This document shows positions 9,736 through 17,773 of a stretch of DNA of 47,485 bases, in pieces. Location of the stretch: positions 1 to 47,485 of the forward strand of contig JAGAIY010000028.1 in NCBI GenBank assembly GCA_017626355.1. Reading direction: 5' to 3'. The stretch comes from Bacteroidales bacterium. Its GTDB lineage: Bacteria > Bacteroidota > Bacteroidia > Bacteroidales > UBA932. The position numbers and the translations under genes were made by a program. How positions within the stretch are numbered: position 1 is the first letter of the stretch; every line of letters starts with the position of its first letter. The notes under the pieces were generated by a model. That model did no database searches. It had not been told where the DNA came from and worked only from the letters and a program-made list of their open reading frames with translations.

Positions 9736-12222
9736 TTAGAAGTTAAACTGTGCTCCGATGTTGAAGAGACGTGTCATCGGATAGCGCACACCATAGTCAA
9801 GTCCTGAACCTGGAGCTTCAGGGTCGTTACCCTTGAAGTCCGCGAAAGTGAGAAGGTTGTTACCTGAAGCATACACTCTTATATAATTAAAGAATGCGTC
9901 GCTCCTCTTAGGTGTGAATGTATAACCGATCTCGACATTCTTCAGACGGACATACTTCGAGTCGATCATCCATGCCTGTGAATCACGGTTGTTGTGAACA
10001 CGGTTGAGGAATGATATACGAGGAAGGATCGCATCAGGATTGTCCTCTGTCCATGAGTTGTCAGCTACCCACTGGGTAAGGGCTGAAGTATTGGTAGAAC
10101 CGAACTGGTCACGGAAATATCCGTTAAGCGTACGGCTTACACGGTCTGCTCCGATCCACAGCATAGAGAAGTCAAGACCTTTCCACTGGAAATTGAAATT
10201 GACCGAATAAGTGATTTCAGGGTTGCTGGTGTAACCAAGAGGCTTCTGGTCGTTCTGGTCGATGATACCGTCCCCGTTCAAGTCAACATAGACTGCGTCA
10301 CCATTCTTGATGCTGGCGATACCCTGGTCAGGCATATCAACACCATATGTGTTCCTGTAAAGTTCCTCTGTGACACCTTCCTGATAAAATCCGAAGAGGT
10401 CATAACCGAAAGGCTGTCCTACAGGAAGACCTGTACGGCTCAGATAGTCATACATAGGCTTCACTTCAAGCATCTCGATGATCTTGTTTCTTGCAAATGC
10501 AACGTTAGGAGAGATCTCATAACGGAAATCACCCAACTTCTGCTCCCAGCTCAATGTCATCTCGAAACCATGGTTCTTCACGCGGCCCTCATTGACATAG
10601 CTTGAAGGAAGCGAAGTAACTGCAGAAAGGGTCGAAGCATTCGACACGAGGATGTCCCTGCGGTCCTCCCAGAAGAAGTCCACATATGCATGGAGCTTGT
10701 CCTTGAAGAATCCCGCATCCACACCGAGGTTGATCTTTCTTGCAGTCTCCCATGTAACGTTAGGGTTACCTGCGGTAAGCTCCTTGACAGCCGGCAGCCA
10801 GTTTCCGTTTACTCCGAAGTTAGTACCTCTGTCCTGAGGATTCACTGTCATCGAACCGGTATAGAACTGCCATGCACCAGGGAGATAGAGGAAACGTGCA
10901 CCGTTTGTACTGTCATTTCCTACAAGACCGTATGAAGCACGGAGCTTCAGGTAGCTTACAACGTTCTTGACAGGCTCCCACCACTTTTCCTGTGACGGAA
11001 TCCATCCTGCTGAAACAGAAGGGAAGAGACCATAACGCTTGCCAGGGGCAAAGTTCTCCGAACCGTTGTAACCGATATTGAAGTCGAGGAGATACTTTGT
11101 ATCATAATCATAAGTCACACGTCCTACAAGTCCTACATAACCCTTAGGGATGGACTGATAGAGACTGTCATCCGAATCCCATGGATAATAAGTCTTGCTC
11201 TGGTTGTAGAGGAGGAGACCGCCTACATTGTGCTTGCCGAATCTGCGGGCATAATTGAGGCTGGCCTCTGCATACCAGTTACGGCCGCCCCATTTTCCTT
11301 CACTGTAAGGAAGAGGCCATGTAACGTTTTCCTTACGGAGAACCTCCTTGCCGCCAACGAGTGTAGCCACATATGTGACTCCGGTACCATAACCGTTCTT
11401 GCGGTTCTTCTGTGCGGTATACTCAGAGTTGTAAGATGCCTTTGCCTTGAAATCCAGACCCTTGGTAAGGAATCCGAGATCCAGTTTGTACTGAAGGTCA
11501 AAGTTGAGCACGTTTGTACTCTCATTCACATAACCGAGGTTATAGAAATTTGAAAGTGCGGAACGGTCAAAAGGTCCCACGATATTAGGGTCTGAAACTA
11601 TATGACGTCCTTCTTCATCGATTCCTGCACCTGCATAAGGAGTCGCACCCTGAAGATAACGGAAAAGGTTTCCTTCACCGCCACCCATGGTATTGCGGGT
11701 CTGCATACGGCCGCCGAGGGTGATGGAAAGCTGGCTCCATTTCGATACATCGATATCGAGGTTGGCACGGTAGTTAAGACGCTGATAGTCGAATGTCTCG
11801 TTCTTGTTGTCCGAGAATGTCTTGAACAAAGAGTTCTGGTTGAGGAAACCGGCTGAAACGAAGTAACGTACCCTGTCTGTACCACCGGAAACGTTCACGT
11901 TTGCCTGCTCCTGCCATGCCACATCGTTCATGATATACTTGATCCAGTCAACGTCAGGGAAGGTCTGAGGCATATCTCCGAGTCTGAAATGCTCCATCAC
12001 ATCCTGGCTGAAACGGATACCGATGGCATCGCCGGCGTAAGGTGTATAGTCAGTGATATTCACTGTACCAGGCCACTGGCTCATAGGCATAGCGTCTGTG
12101 ATCTGGGTGTAGTTGTACATCTGGCCATAAGTGTACGAATCAGTAAAGTCGATGAACTTCGAGATGCTCTGCATTGCCGCACTTACCGAAGCTGTCACCG
12201 AAGCCTTTCCGACCTCACCACG
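9736..12222 (-). CDS. C-terminal fragment of interrupted SusC (plug end and beta-barrel)
   Basis: The open frame continues directly behind the TAA for 828 codons, with the first available ATG at 12198. It holds the end of the plug and the whole 22-strand barrel, including 'GDAVYVDLNGDGIIDQNDQKPLGYTSNPEITYS', which is typical of SusC barrels. Without the signal peptide it could not reach the outer membrane, so separate expression would be useless. Confidence 0.6.
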   Translation of the reverse strand, partial: RGEVGKASVTASVSAAMQSISKFIDFTDSYTYGQMYNYTQITDAMPMSQWPGTVNITDYTPYAGDAIGIRFSQDVMEHFRLGDMPQTFPDVDWIKYIMNDVAWQEQANVNVSGGTDRVRYFVSAGFLNQNSLFKTFSDNKNETFDYQRLNYRANLDIDVSKWSQLSITLGGRMQTRNTMGGGEGNLFRYLQGATPYAGAGIDEEGRHIVSDPNIVGPFDRSALSNFYNLGYVNESTNVLNFDLQYKLDLGFLTKGLDFKAKASYNSEYTAQKNRKNGYGTGVTYVATLVGGKEVLRKENVTWPLPYSEGKWGGRNWYAEASLNYARRFGKHNVGGLLLYNQSKTYYPWDSDDSLYQSIPKGYVGLVGRVTYDYDTKYLLDFNIGYNGSENFAPGKRYGLFPSVSAGWIPSQEKWWEPVKNVVSYLKLRASYGLVGNDSTNGARFLYLPGAWQFYTGSMTVNPQDRGTNFGVNGNWLPAVKELTAGNPNVTWETARKINLGVDAGFFKDKLHAYVDFFWEDRRDILVSNASTLSAVTSLPSSYVNEGRVKNHGFEMTLSWEQKLGDFRYEISPNVAFARNKIIEMLEVKPMYDYLSRTGLPVGQPFGYDLFGFYQEGVTEELYRNTYGVDMPDQGIASIKNGDAVYVDLNGDGIIDQNDQKPLGYTSNPEITYSVNFNFQWKGLDFSMLWIGADRVSRTLNGYFRDQFGSTNTSALTQWVADNSWTEDNPDAILPRISFLNRVHNNRDSQAWMIDSKYVRLKNVEIGYTFTPKRSDAFFNYIRVYASGNNLLTFADFKGNDPEAPGSGLDYGVRYPMTRLFNIGAQFNF

Positions 12223-12909
12223 TTATGTAGTAACGAGGATTACACCATTTGCACCACGCACACCGAATACGGCAGTTGCAGATGCATCCTTGAGGACAGA
12301 TATACTCTCGATCTCGTTAGGGTCGAGCTGCGAGAACGGACGCTCCACGCCGTCGACCAGCACAAGCGGCTCAGCGCTGTTGAGGGATCCGACTCCACGG
12401 ATTCTGATGACCGGTTCATCAGCACCAGGCATACCTGAAGGCTGAACCGCAGAAACACCAGGGAGATTACCCTGAAGCGAGTTAGCCACGTTCGCTACCG
12501 GAGATTTCAACAATGTCTCACCACCAACAGCAGAGACTGAGCCTGTAATGGTAACCTTGTTCTGTGAACCATAGGCAATTACCACTGACTCGTCGATGAG
12601 TTTAGTGTCAGGTGACAATGTAACATCGAGGCGCGGTCCGGTAACCTGCACCTGCTGCGTCACATAACCTACGCAAGAAAATTCAAGCGTAGCACCCTCA
12701 GGGACTGAAGGAAGAACATAGTTTCCGTCTAAGTCTGTGACTGTACCTGTTGCAGTGCCTTGGATGACTACACCAGCTCCAATCAAGCCTTCCCCAAGTT
12801 CATCCAGAACCCTACCTTGCACGCGCAGGTTCTGGGCGAAAGAATGTCCGGATGTCATGAGCAGAAGCGCCATGATTCCGAACAGATGAATTAGCATTTT
12901 CCTTTTCAT
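12223..12909 (-). CDS. N-terminal fragment of interrupted SusC (signal peptide, regulatory-like domain, part of plug)
   Basis: A 228-residue fragment. It starts with a signal peptide cleaved after about 'SGHSFAQ', then a carboxypeptidase-regulatory-like beta domain (residues about 28-110, 'VQGRVLDELGEGLIGAGVVI'), then most of the TonB plug to 'VRGANGVILVTT'. It ends at the TAA described in the full-length entry. Translated alone it would give a soluble periplasmic plug without a barrel and could not transport. Confidence 0.6.
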   Translation of the reverse strand: MKRKMLIHLFGIMALLLMTSGHSFAQNLRVQGRVLDELGEGLIGAGVVIQGTATGTVTDLDGNYVLPSVPEGATLEFSCVGYVTQQVQVTGPRLDVTLSPDTKLIDESVVIAYGSQNKVTITGSVSAVGGETLLKSPVANVANSLQGNLPGVSAVQPSGMPGADEPVIRIRGVGSLNSAEPLVLVDGVERPFSQLDPNEIESISVLKDASATAVFGVRGANGVILVTT

Positions 12910-12941
12910 CGTGATTTGGGTTAATGTTATTAATAATGGTA

Positions 12942-15440
12942 TTAGTGAAAGTTTTCAAAGAATTTCTGCTTCGCCACCGGCCATTCCTCCTGCTGCCATA
13001 CATTATGTCCGGCCTCCGGATAGCAGATCCACGACTTTTCAGATGTGATATGATTATATCCGGCAAAGTTTGTGTGCGGAGGACATACGGTGTCCTGAAG
13101 GCCTATGGCCATAAGCACAGGGCACTGTATCCTGTCCGTAAGATTCTTGATATCGAAATAGCTGAGCACCTTGAACATCTCCTCTTCAGACATTCCGGCT
13201 TCCTTTGCGGCAGTCTCGATAGGATCTCCAGGCCAGCCGGCAAGAACGAAATAGTCAGGATAGTCGCAGAGGAATGGTGCTGAAGGTGCGATGGCCTTGA
13301 GCCTGTTGTCAAGGGATGCCGCAGCAAAAGTAAGCGCTCCTCCCTGGCTTTCACCGTTTGCACATACGCGGTCAGTATCGGTCTTTTTGAGAGAACATAC
13401 GAAATCGATGGCTCTTACAGCATCCGCGAACGCTCCCCTGTAGTAATATGTCTCCTTGCTCTCAATGCCTCTTGCACACCAGTCATCCTTCTCACCCGGC
13501 TTCCTGTTGAACGCCTGATTGCGTACACAGAGCATGAATTCGATCATCTGCGGATTTGAAGAAGGATCAGCATACCATACATCGCTGCCGTAGCCCATGT
13601 ATGAAATCATCGCAGGATATTTTCCTTCCGCGACAGGCATATAGAGAAGTCCGCTGATAGTCTCTCCTCCGAGAGATTTCATCTCCACGCGGAAAGCCTC
13701 ACGTACATCATTGGAATGCTCCTTGAGAGGGATGAGCTTATATTCAGGTGCGACAGCTGCAAGTTCTGCAAGAGTCTGCTCCCAGAACTCGTCGAAATCA
13801 GGCTGCTTGTCCTGCTCCGAAACGATCTGCTCGGGATTGAAACCGAGATTGGTGCGGTCGATCTCTGTCTTTGAACCGTCCTCGTTCAGGATGCAGAGAA
13901 CTGCACTGTAGAAACCTGGAGCAAGGTCGAGAGGGAATGTCACGGAAGCTTCGCCTTCATTGAATTCCACATTCCTTGTCACGGTCACGGCAGGCTCGCC
14001 GAAATCAGTCGAAACCTCAAGAACAACTTCCGCCTTATCAGCGTCTGCTGAATTCATGATGACTTCGACGTCATGAGGGCCCTCACCTGTAAAGATGCCG
14101 CTGTTCTCCTCAAGGACAAAGCGAGCTTTAGGTAGAAGTGCCTTCTCAATGGCCTGAGTGGCCTCCTTTATGATTGCCACTGTCGAAATGTCGCTTGCAT
14201 ACACAGAATTCAGGCCCTGCTGTTCCTGTGCAGGATCGCCGCAATAATCATCGCCGGGCTGCCAGTAGATGTTGGTCTCGGACTGTCCTGCAAGACCGCC
14301 CCATCCCCAGAAATTGAGACCTGCGAAAAGGCCTCCTTCCTGCGCAGACTCGACGATGCGGCCGAACACATGTCTGTAGTATTCGTCACGCGCTGTAGTC
14401 GGACTGCCTTTGGCGAACTGGAAGTCATCGCGAGGGAAACCGAACTCCTCCATAACCACAGGCTTGCCATATTTCTCGGCGATCGCAAGGTGCTCGTTGA
14501 TGTATTCATCAGTATTGGCGATCGCTATCGGAAGCCTGGTCTTGAGAGTGTTCTCACGCACCCAGCTCCAGTTGTAAGGCCAGATATGGATGTTGAGATA
14601 ATCTATATCCGGACACGAATGGATCTTCTCGAAAAGTTCGAGGTCGCCTTCACATCCCCACTTGCCTTCGCTGCCGGAAGACACCATATGGTTCGGGTCG
14701 ATAGACTTGATGAGGGCTGCAGTAGTCCACATATAGTCAACAAATGCAGCATGTCCGAGAGAATCATTCCTGAAGCAGCGAGGTTCATTGCCTATCTGCC
14801 ATGAGAAGATGGCAGGATCATCCTTATAAGGCTTGCCTGTCACGGTATTGGTACGGCTCACCACATGCTTCACATGGTCATAGAAGAATTCCTTGGCTTT
14901 CTCATTGGTCACGAACTGGGACACATAATCGCAATATGCCTTATATCCTACTTCCGCAGGAATCAGGGCCTTGCCGGCACCTGCCCATTCGAGATACATT
15001 CCGTATCCCCCTGACCATTCCCAGGAATTGTTGATGTAGAGTACGGCCTTCATGTTTCTTTCGGCCATTTCCGCAAGCAGATAGTCCAGGCCGCGGAAGA
15101 TTGTGTCGTTATATACGCCAGGCTCCTTCTGGAGCGTAGGGCTGACACGGGTAGGGATGCCGTCAGGGCCATCGCCTCCGACGAGAACACGAAGATTGGT
15201 CATTCCCAATGCCTTGAGAGTATCGAGCTCAGCCTCAAGACGCGCACGGTCTCCGCCGACACCCTCGCTGCCAAGGATGGCTCCATACCAGAAATTGGTT
15301 CCGACATAATGGGAAGGATAATCTTCACAAACGAATCTTCCGTCTTCCACATGTACAAAAGACGGTCTTTGAGCCTGACAAGAGCACAGCAGAAGAGCTG
15401 CGGCAAATGCCAAGGCCGAAAAAGCCTGATTAAGTTTCAT
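12942..15440 (-). CDS. GH5 (subfamily 7-like) mannanase fused to CE7/AXE1-type acetyl esterase, lipoprotein
   Basis: An 832-residue two-enzyme protein, first gene of the mannan operon. The signal peptide ends at a lipobox-like 'LCSC' (Cys21). Residues about 25-435 are a GH5 barrel of the mannanase type, with acid/base Glu219 in 'WQIGNEPR' and nucleophile Glu332 in 'VVMEEFGF'. A beta-sandwich linker (about 440-530) follows. Residues about 535-832 are an alpha/beta hydrolase of the acetyl xylan esterase AXE1 (CE7) family, with Ser698 in 'GESQGG', Asp783 in 'GLQDTVCPP' and His812 in 'PEAGHNVW'. The likely job is to cut O-acetylated mannan while removing acetyl groups. Both active sites look complete. 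The link of the esterase to mannan is inferred from the fusion and the neighbours. Confidence 0.92.
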   Translation of the reverse strand: MKLNQAFSALAFAAALLLCSCQAQRPSFVHVEDGRFVCEDYPSHYVGTNFWYGAILGSEGVGGDRARLEAELDTLKALGMTNLRVLVGGDGPDGIPTRVSPTLQKEPGVYNDTIFRGLDYLLAEMAERNMKAVLYINNSWEWSGGYGMYLEWAGAGKALIPAEVGYKAYCDYVSQFVTNEKAKEFFYDHVKHVVSRTNTVTGKPYKDDPAIFSWQIGNEPRCFRNDSLGHAAFVDYMWTTAALIKSIDPNHMVSSGSEGKWGCEGDLELFEKIHSCPDIDYLNIHIWPYNWSWVRENTLKTRLPIAIANTDEYINEHLAIAEKYGKPVVMEEFGFPRDDFQFAKGSPTTARDEYYRHVFGRIVESAQEGGLFAGLNFWGWGGLAGQSETNIYWQPGDDYCGDPAQEQQGLNSVYASDISTVAIIKEATQAIEKALLPKARFVLEENSGIFTGEGPHDVEVIMNSADADKAEVVLEVSTDFGEPAVTVTRNVEFNEGEASVTFPLDLAPGFYSAVLCILNEDGSKTEIDRTNLGFNPEQIVSEQDKQPDFDEFWEQTLAELAAVAPEYKLIPLKEHSNDVREAFRVEMKSLGGETISGLLYMPVAEGKYPAMISYMGYGSDVWYADPSSNPQMIEFMLCVRNQAFNRKPGEKDDWCARGIESKETYYYRGAFADAVRAIDFVCSLKKTDTDRVCANGESQGGALTFAAASLDNRLKAIAPSAPFLCDYPDYFVLAGWPGDPIETAAKEAGMSEEEMFKVLSYFDIKNLTDRIQCPVLMAIGLQDTVCPPHTNFAGYNHITSEKSWICYPEAGHNVWQQEEWPVAKQKFFENFH

Positions 15441-15449
15441 CGAATTTTA

Positions 15450-15487
15450 GCGCTATAATTATGATATTGCAAATATAATCATAGCGC
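15450..15487. promoter_or_regulatory. Candidate operator: 13-base inverted repeat overlapping the PUL promoter
   Basis: Left arm 15450-15462 (GCGCTATAATTAT) and right arm 15475-15487 (ATAATCATAGCGC) are inverted copies with 12 of 13 bases matching and a 12-base spacer. The right arm covers most of the -7 box and the start of the promoter spacer; the left arm lies in the first transcribed bases. A regulator bound here would block or control transcription of the whole operon. The neighbouring AraC-type protein is the obvious candidate, though AraC proteins often use direct repeats. The repeat is seen; the operator role is inference. Confidence 0.5.
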
Positions 15488-15501
15488 CAAAGTCAAACAA
15501 A
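15470..15501 (-). promoter_or_regulatory. Promoter of the mannan operon (TTTG-N20-TATATTTG)
   Basis: Read on the minus strand, TTTG (15501-15498) is followed after exactly 20 bases by TATATTTG (15477-15470). This matches the Bacteroidetes housekeeping promoter (TTTG-N19-21-TAnnTTTG). Transcription should start near 15463, giving a leader of about 22 bases before the GH5-CE7 start at 15440. It is the only good promoter seen upstream of the eight-gene operon. Confidence 0.7.
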
Positions 15502-15528
15502 TACAATATTATCCGATAATGATATAAT

Positions 15529-16407
15529 CTAAACAATTACTTTATTTTTCTTGAACATCGCCCTGAAATCACGCGGAGTATAATTTCTCTTCGACTTGAA
15601 GGTACGGTTGAAGTTAGAGAGGTTGTTGAACCCGGACTCATAACAGATTTCCGATATGTTCTTCGAAGAATCCACAAGCATCCTGGCGGCATATCCGAGG
15701 CGGATATCCACGATATAATCCGACAATGTCCTGCCTGTCCTCTGCCTGAAGAAACGGCTGAACGACACCGGGCTCATGCCCACCAGACCCGCAAGATCCG
15801 CCAGTTTCAGAGGCTTCGCATAATGGTCATTTATATACTGCTTGACCTTCTCCACACGGCGGCTTTCGTTACTCCTTGCAGTATGCGCGAAAGAGCTGGA
15901 AGCCAGGACTCTGGCATCATCGGATATGGAAAGTTCATACAGGACATAAAGGAATTTCAGGAACTGCACGAAACGCTCGTTTTCGTTAGCGATGTCGTCC
16001 AGGGTCGAATAGACCTTCATGATTGACGACAGAGGGAAGGCAAGGCCATGCTCGGCACGCCGGAGCATCCTCCTGATGGATGCGAACTGATTCTTGGAAA
16101 GAAGCTCGGTTCCGAATATGTCTCCTGAAAACTGGATGGTGATTTCACGTATGTCCTTGGATCTGCATTTCCCCTGCTCCCAGACATGCTCGAGATCAGC
16201 ACCGCCGATCAGCACCAGCTCATAATCGCCGATCTCCTCAACGCTGTCACCGACGATCCTTCTGACCCCCTTTCCCTTCTCAATGAAATTCAGCTCGAAT
16301 TCCTTGTGGCGATGGAGCGGATACGTGAATTCCGTCTTATGACGCTCGACAATATAGAAGCAGTCCTTGTCGGACAGCCTTGTAATCTCTGTAAACACCT
16401 TTCCCAT
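15529..16407 (-). CDS. AraC-family transcriptional regulator, probable PUL regulator
   Basis: A 292-residue cytoplasmic DNA-binding protein. The N-terminal part is a cupin-like sensor domain ('HRHKEFELNFIEKGKGVRRIVGD', residues about 30-55). The C-terminal 100 residues form a two-helix-turn-helix AraC domain: 'LKLADLAGLVGMSPVSFSRFFRQRTG' and 'NISEICYESGFNNLSNFNRTFKSKRNYTP'. It lies between the mannan operon and the divergent epimerase-GH43 operon, so it probably controls one or both, with a mannan or mannooligosaccharide signal sensed in the cytoplasm. It is not a hybrid two-component regulator, the other common PUL type. The start is the only ATG in range and has a promoter -7 box four bases upstream, which implies an almost leaderless mRNA. 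Confidence 0.92.
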   Translation of the reverse strand: MGKVFTEITRLSDKDCFYIVERHKTEFTYPLHRHKEFELNFIEKGKGVRRIVGDSVEEIGDYELVLIGGADLEHVWEQGKCRSKDIREITIQFSGDIFGTELLSKNQFASIRRMLRRAEHGLAFPLSSIMKVYSTLDDIANENERFVQFLKFLYVLYELSISDDARVLASSSFAHTARSNESRRVEKVKQYINDHYAKPLKLADLAGLVGMSPVSFSRFFRQRTGRTLSDYIVDIRLGYAARMLVDSSKNISEICYESGFNNLSNFNRTFKSKRNYTPRDFRAMFKKNKVIV

Positions 16408-16411
16408 AACG

Positions 16412-16419
16412 CAAAGATA
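16412..16419 (-). promoter_or_regulatory. -7 promoter box of the araC-type gene (TATCTTTG)
   Basis: TATCTTTG on the minus strand ends four bases before the ATG at 16407. It matches TAnnTTTG; no TTTG was found at the expected distance upstream. If active, transcription starts at or next to the start codon. Confidence 0.45.
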
Positions 16420-16502
16420 TGCAATTTTATGAAAATTGATACTTTTTTAACATTTATCTACATAATAAAACATGTTTATCTCGAGGCATCCGTCATGTCA
16501 AT

Positions 16503-16527
16503 GTTTTTCACTATATTTGTGAAAATC
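16503..16527 (+). promoter_or_regulatory. -7 box TATATTTG inside an inverted repeat, epimerase-GH43 operon
   Basis: TATATTTG at 16512-16519 matches the Bacteroidetes -7 box. It is framed by GTTTTTCAC (16503-16511) and GTGAAAATC (16519-16527), an inverted repeat with 8 of 9 bases matching. No TTTG lies 19-21 bases upstream, which suggests that this promoter needs an activator. The start codon used downstream is ATG at 16539. Confidence 0.45.
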
Positions 16528-16538
16528 ACGTGAACATA

Positions 16539-17762
16539 ATGACCAGACCACAGAAGACAGCAGCCGAACTATTTGCAGCACAGGCGCTTGCATCACAAGT
16601 AAAGAAAGAACTCACAGAGAATATTCTCCCATATTGGACATCAAAAATGTGCAATCCCGCAGGAGGTTTCTACGGAAGGATATCCGGAAATGAAGAGACA
16701 GATCTTTCCGCACCAGTCGGAAACATCATGACAGCCCGCCTGCTGTGGACTTACTCCTCTGCATACAGACTGTTCAAGGATTCAGCCGAAGCAGAAGGAT
16801 ATCTGGCAATGGCAACAAGGGCGAAAGACCTGATCATCAGCAGGTTCTATGATCCCGAATACGGCGGAACATACTGGTCGCTCAATCCGGACGGAACCCC
16901 GCTTGACACCAAAAAGCAGATCTATGCGATAGCATTCACTATATACGGACTTGCTGAGCTCAACCGTGCGACCGGAGACGCCAAGGCTCTGGAATATGCC
17001 ATCAAGCTTTTCAATTCCATCGAAGACCATAGCTTCGACACTGAAAAAGACGGATATTTCGAGGCCTTCACAAGGACATGGGACACTATCGAGGACATGC
17101 GCCTGAGCGACAAGGACGCGAACGAAAGCAAGACGATGAACACCCATCTCCATGTGCTCGAAGCATATACCTGTCTTTACAGGGTATGGAAGAATTCCCG
17201 TCTGGAAGAGCGTCTGCGCGGACTTATCGGCATCTTCGAGAAACACATTCTAGGACCTGACGGCCACCTCCGCCTCTTCTTCGACGACGACTGGAACAGC
17301 GGCTATGACATTGTTTCATACGGACATGACATCGAGGCCTCATGGCTCATCCATGAAGCCGCACTGGTTCTTGGTGACGAGGCGGTCATCGGGCGTATCG
17401 AGAAGCTTGTTCCTGCCATAGCGGCAGCTGCCGGAGAGGGATTTTCTCCTGAAGGGGGCATGATCTACGAAAAGAACGCCGAGGAAACCGACAGGGACCG
17501 TCATTGGTGGGTACAGGCCGAGACCGTGGTCGGCTACCTCAACCTCTGGGATCATTTCGGCACCCAGGAAGGCCTGGAAAATGCCTTGACATGCTGGGAT
17601 TTCATAAAGGCCAATCTGATAGACAGGGAAAACGGCGAATGGTTCTGGAGCCTTCGCGAAGACGGGACCGTCAACCGCGATGACGACAAGGCCGGATTCT
17701 GGAAATGCCCTTATCACAACGGCCGCATGTGCATGGAAATCATCGAAAGAGTCAATCATTAA
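16539..17762 (+). CDS. AGE-family cellobiose/mannobiose 2-epimerase-like protein
   Basis: A 407-residue cytoplasmic enzyme (no signal peptide) of the N-acylglucosamine 2-epimerase fold, an (alpha/alpha)6 barrel. The conserved histidines of disaccharide 2-epimerases are visible: 'NTHLHVLEAY' (His203, His205), 'YGHDIEASWL' (His263), 'RHWWVQAETVVG' (His322) and 'CPYHNGRMCMEI' (His393). In the known mannan pathway of Bacteroides this enzyme turns beta-1,4-mannobiose into mannosylglucose, which GH130 then splits with phosphate; that fits this PUL better than cellobiose. The start is ATG 16539; a GTG at 16530 would lie almost at the transcription start. It is followed after 11 bases by the GH43 gene. 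Confidence 0.88.
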   Translation: MTRPQKTAAELFAAQALASQVKKELTENILPYWTSKMCNPAGGFYGRISGNEETDLSAPVGNIMTARLLWTYSSAYRLFKDSAEAEGYLAMATRAKDLIISRFYDPEYGGTYWSLNPDGTPLDTKKQIYAIAFTIYGLAELNRATGDAKALEYAIKLFNSIEDHSFDTEKDGYFEAFTRTWDTIEDMRLSDKDANESKTMNTHLHVLEAYTCLYRVWKNSRLEERLRGLIGIFEKHILGPDGHLRLFFDDDWNSGYDIVSYGHDIEASWLIHEAALVLGDEAVIGRIEKLVPAIAAAAGEGFSPEGGMIYEKNAEETDRDRHWWVQAETVVGYLNLWDHFGTQEGLENALTCWDFIKANLIDRENGEWFWSLREDGTVNRDDDKAGFWKCPYHNGRMCMEIIERVNH

Positions 17763-17773
17763 AACTATACACT

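Larger units (their letters stand above)
9736..12909 (-). pseudogene. SusC/RagA-family TonB-dependent transporter interrupted by one in-frame TAA
   Basis: The full reading frame would encode about 1057 codons of a normal-length SusC: signal peptide, carboxypeptidase-regulatory-like domain, plug and beta-barrel ending in 'AQFNF'. It is interrupted once, by TAA at 12225-12223. The sequence reads 'GVILVTT-stop-RGEVGKASVTASVS' with no frame change. The SusC signature here is normally 'TTKRG' (the second SusC of this window has 'VKTKRG'), so one A-to-T change of a Lys codon AAA explains the stop. No other stop or frameshift was seen, and codon use on both sides is normal. It is therefore a very young inactivation, a strain polymorphism, or a sequencing error. 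It is the first transporter gene after GH5-CE7 in the operon. Confidence 0.85.

Noticed and set aside
12223-12225. Programmed recoding (stop readthrough or a non-standard amino acid) at the SusC stop
   Set aside because: The codon is TAA, not TGA or TAG; no stem-loop or special context was seen, and a single mutation of the conserved Lys codon is simpler.
16530-16538. GTG start for the epimerase
   Set aside because: It lies about ten bases behind the -7 box, and the ATG at 16539 is a better start with the same frame.
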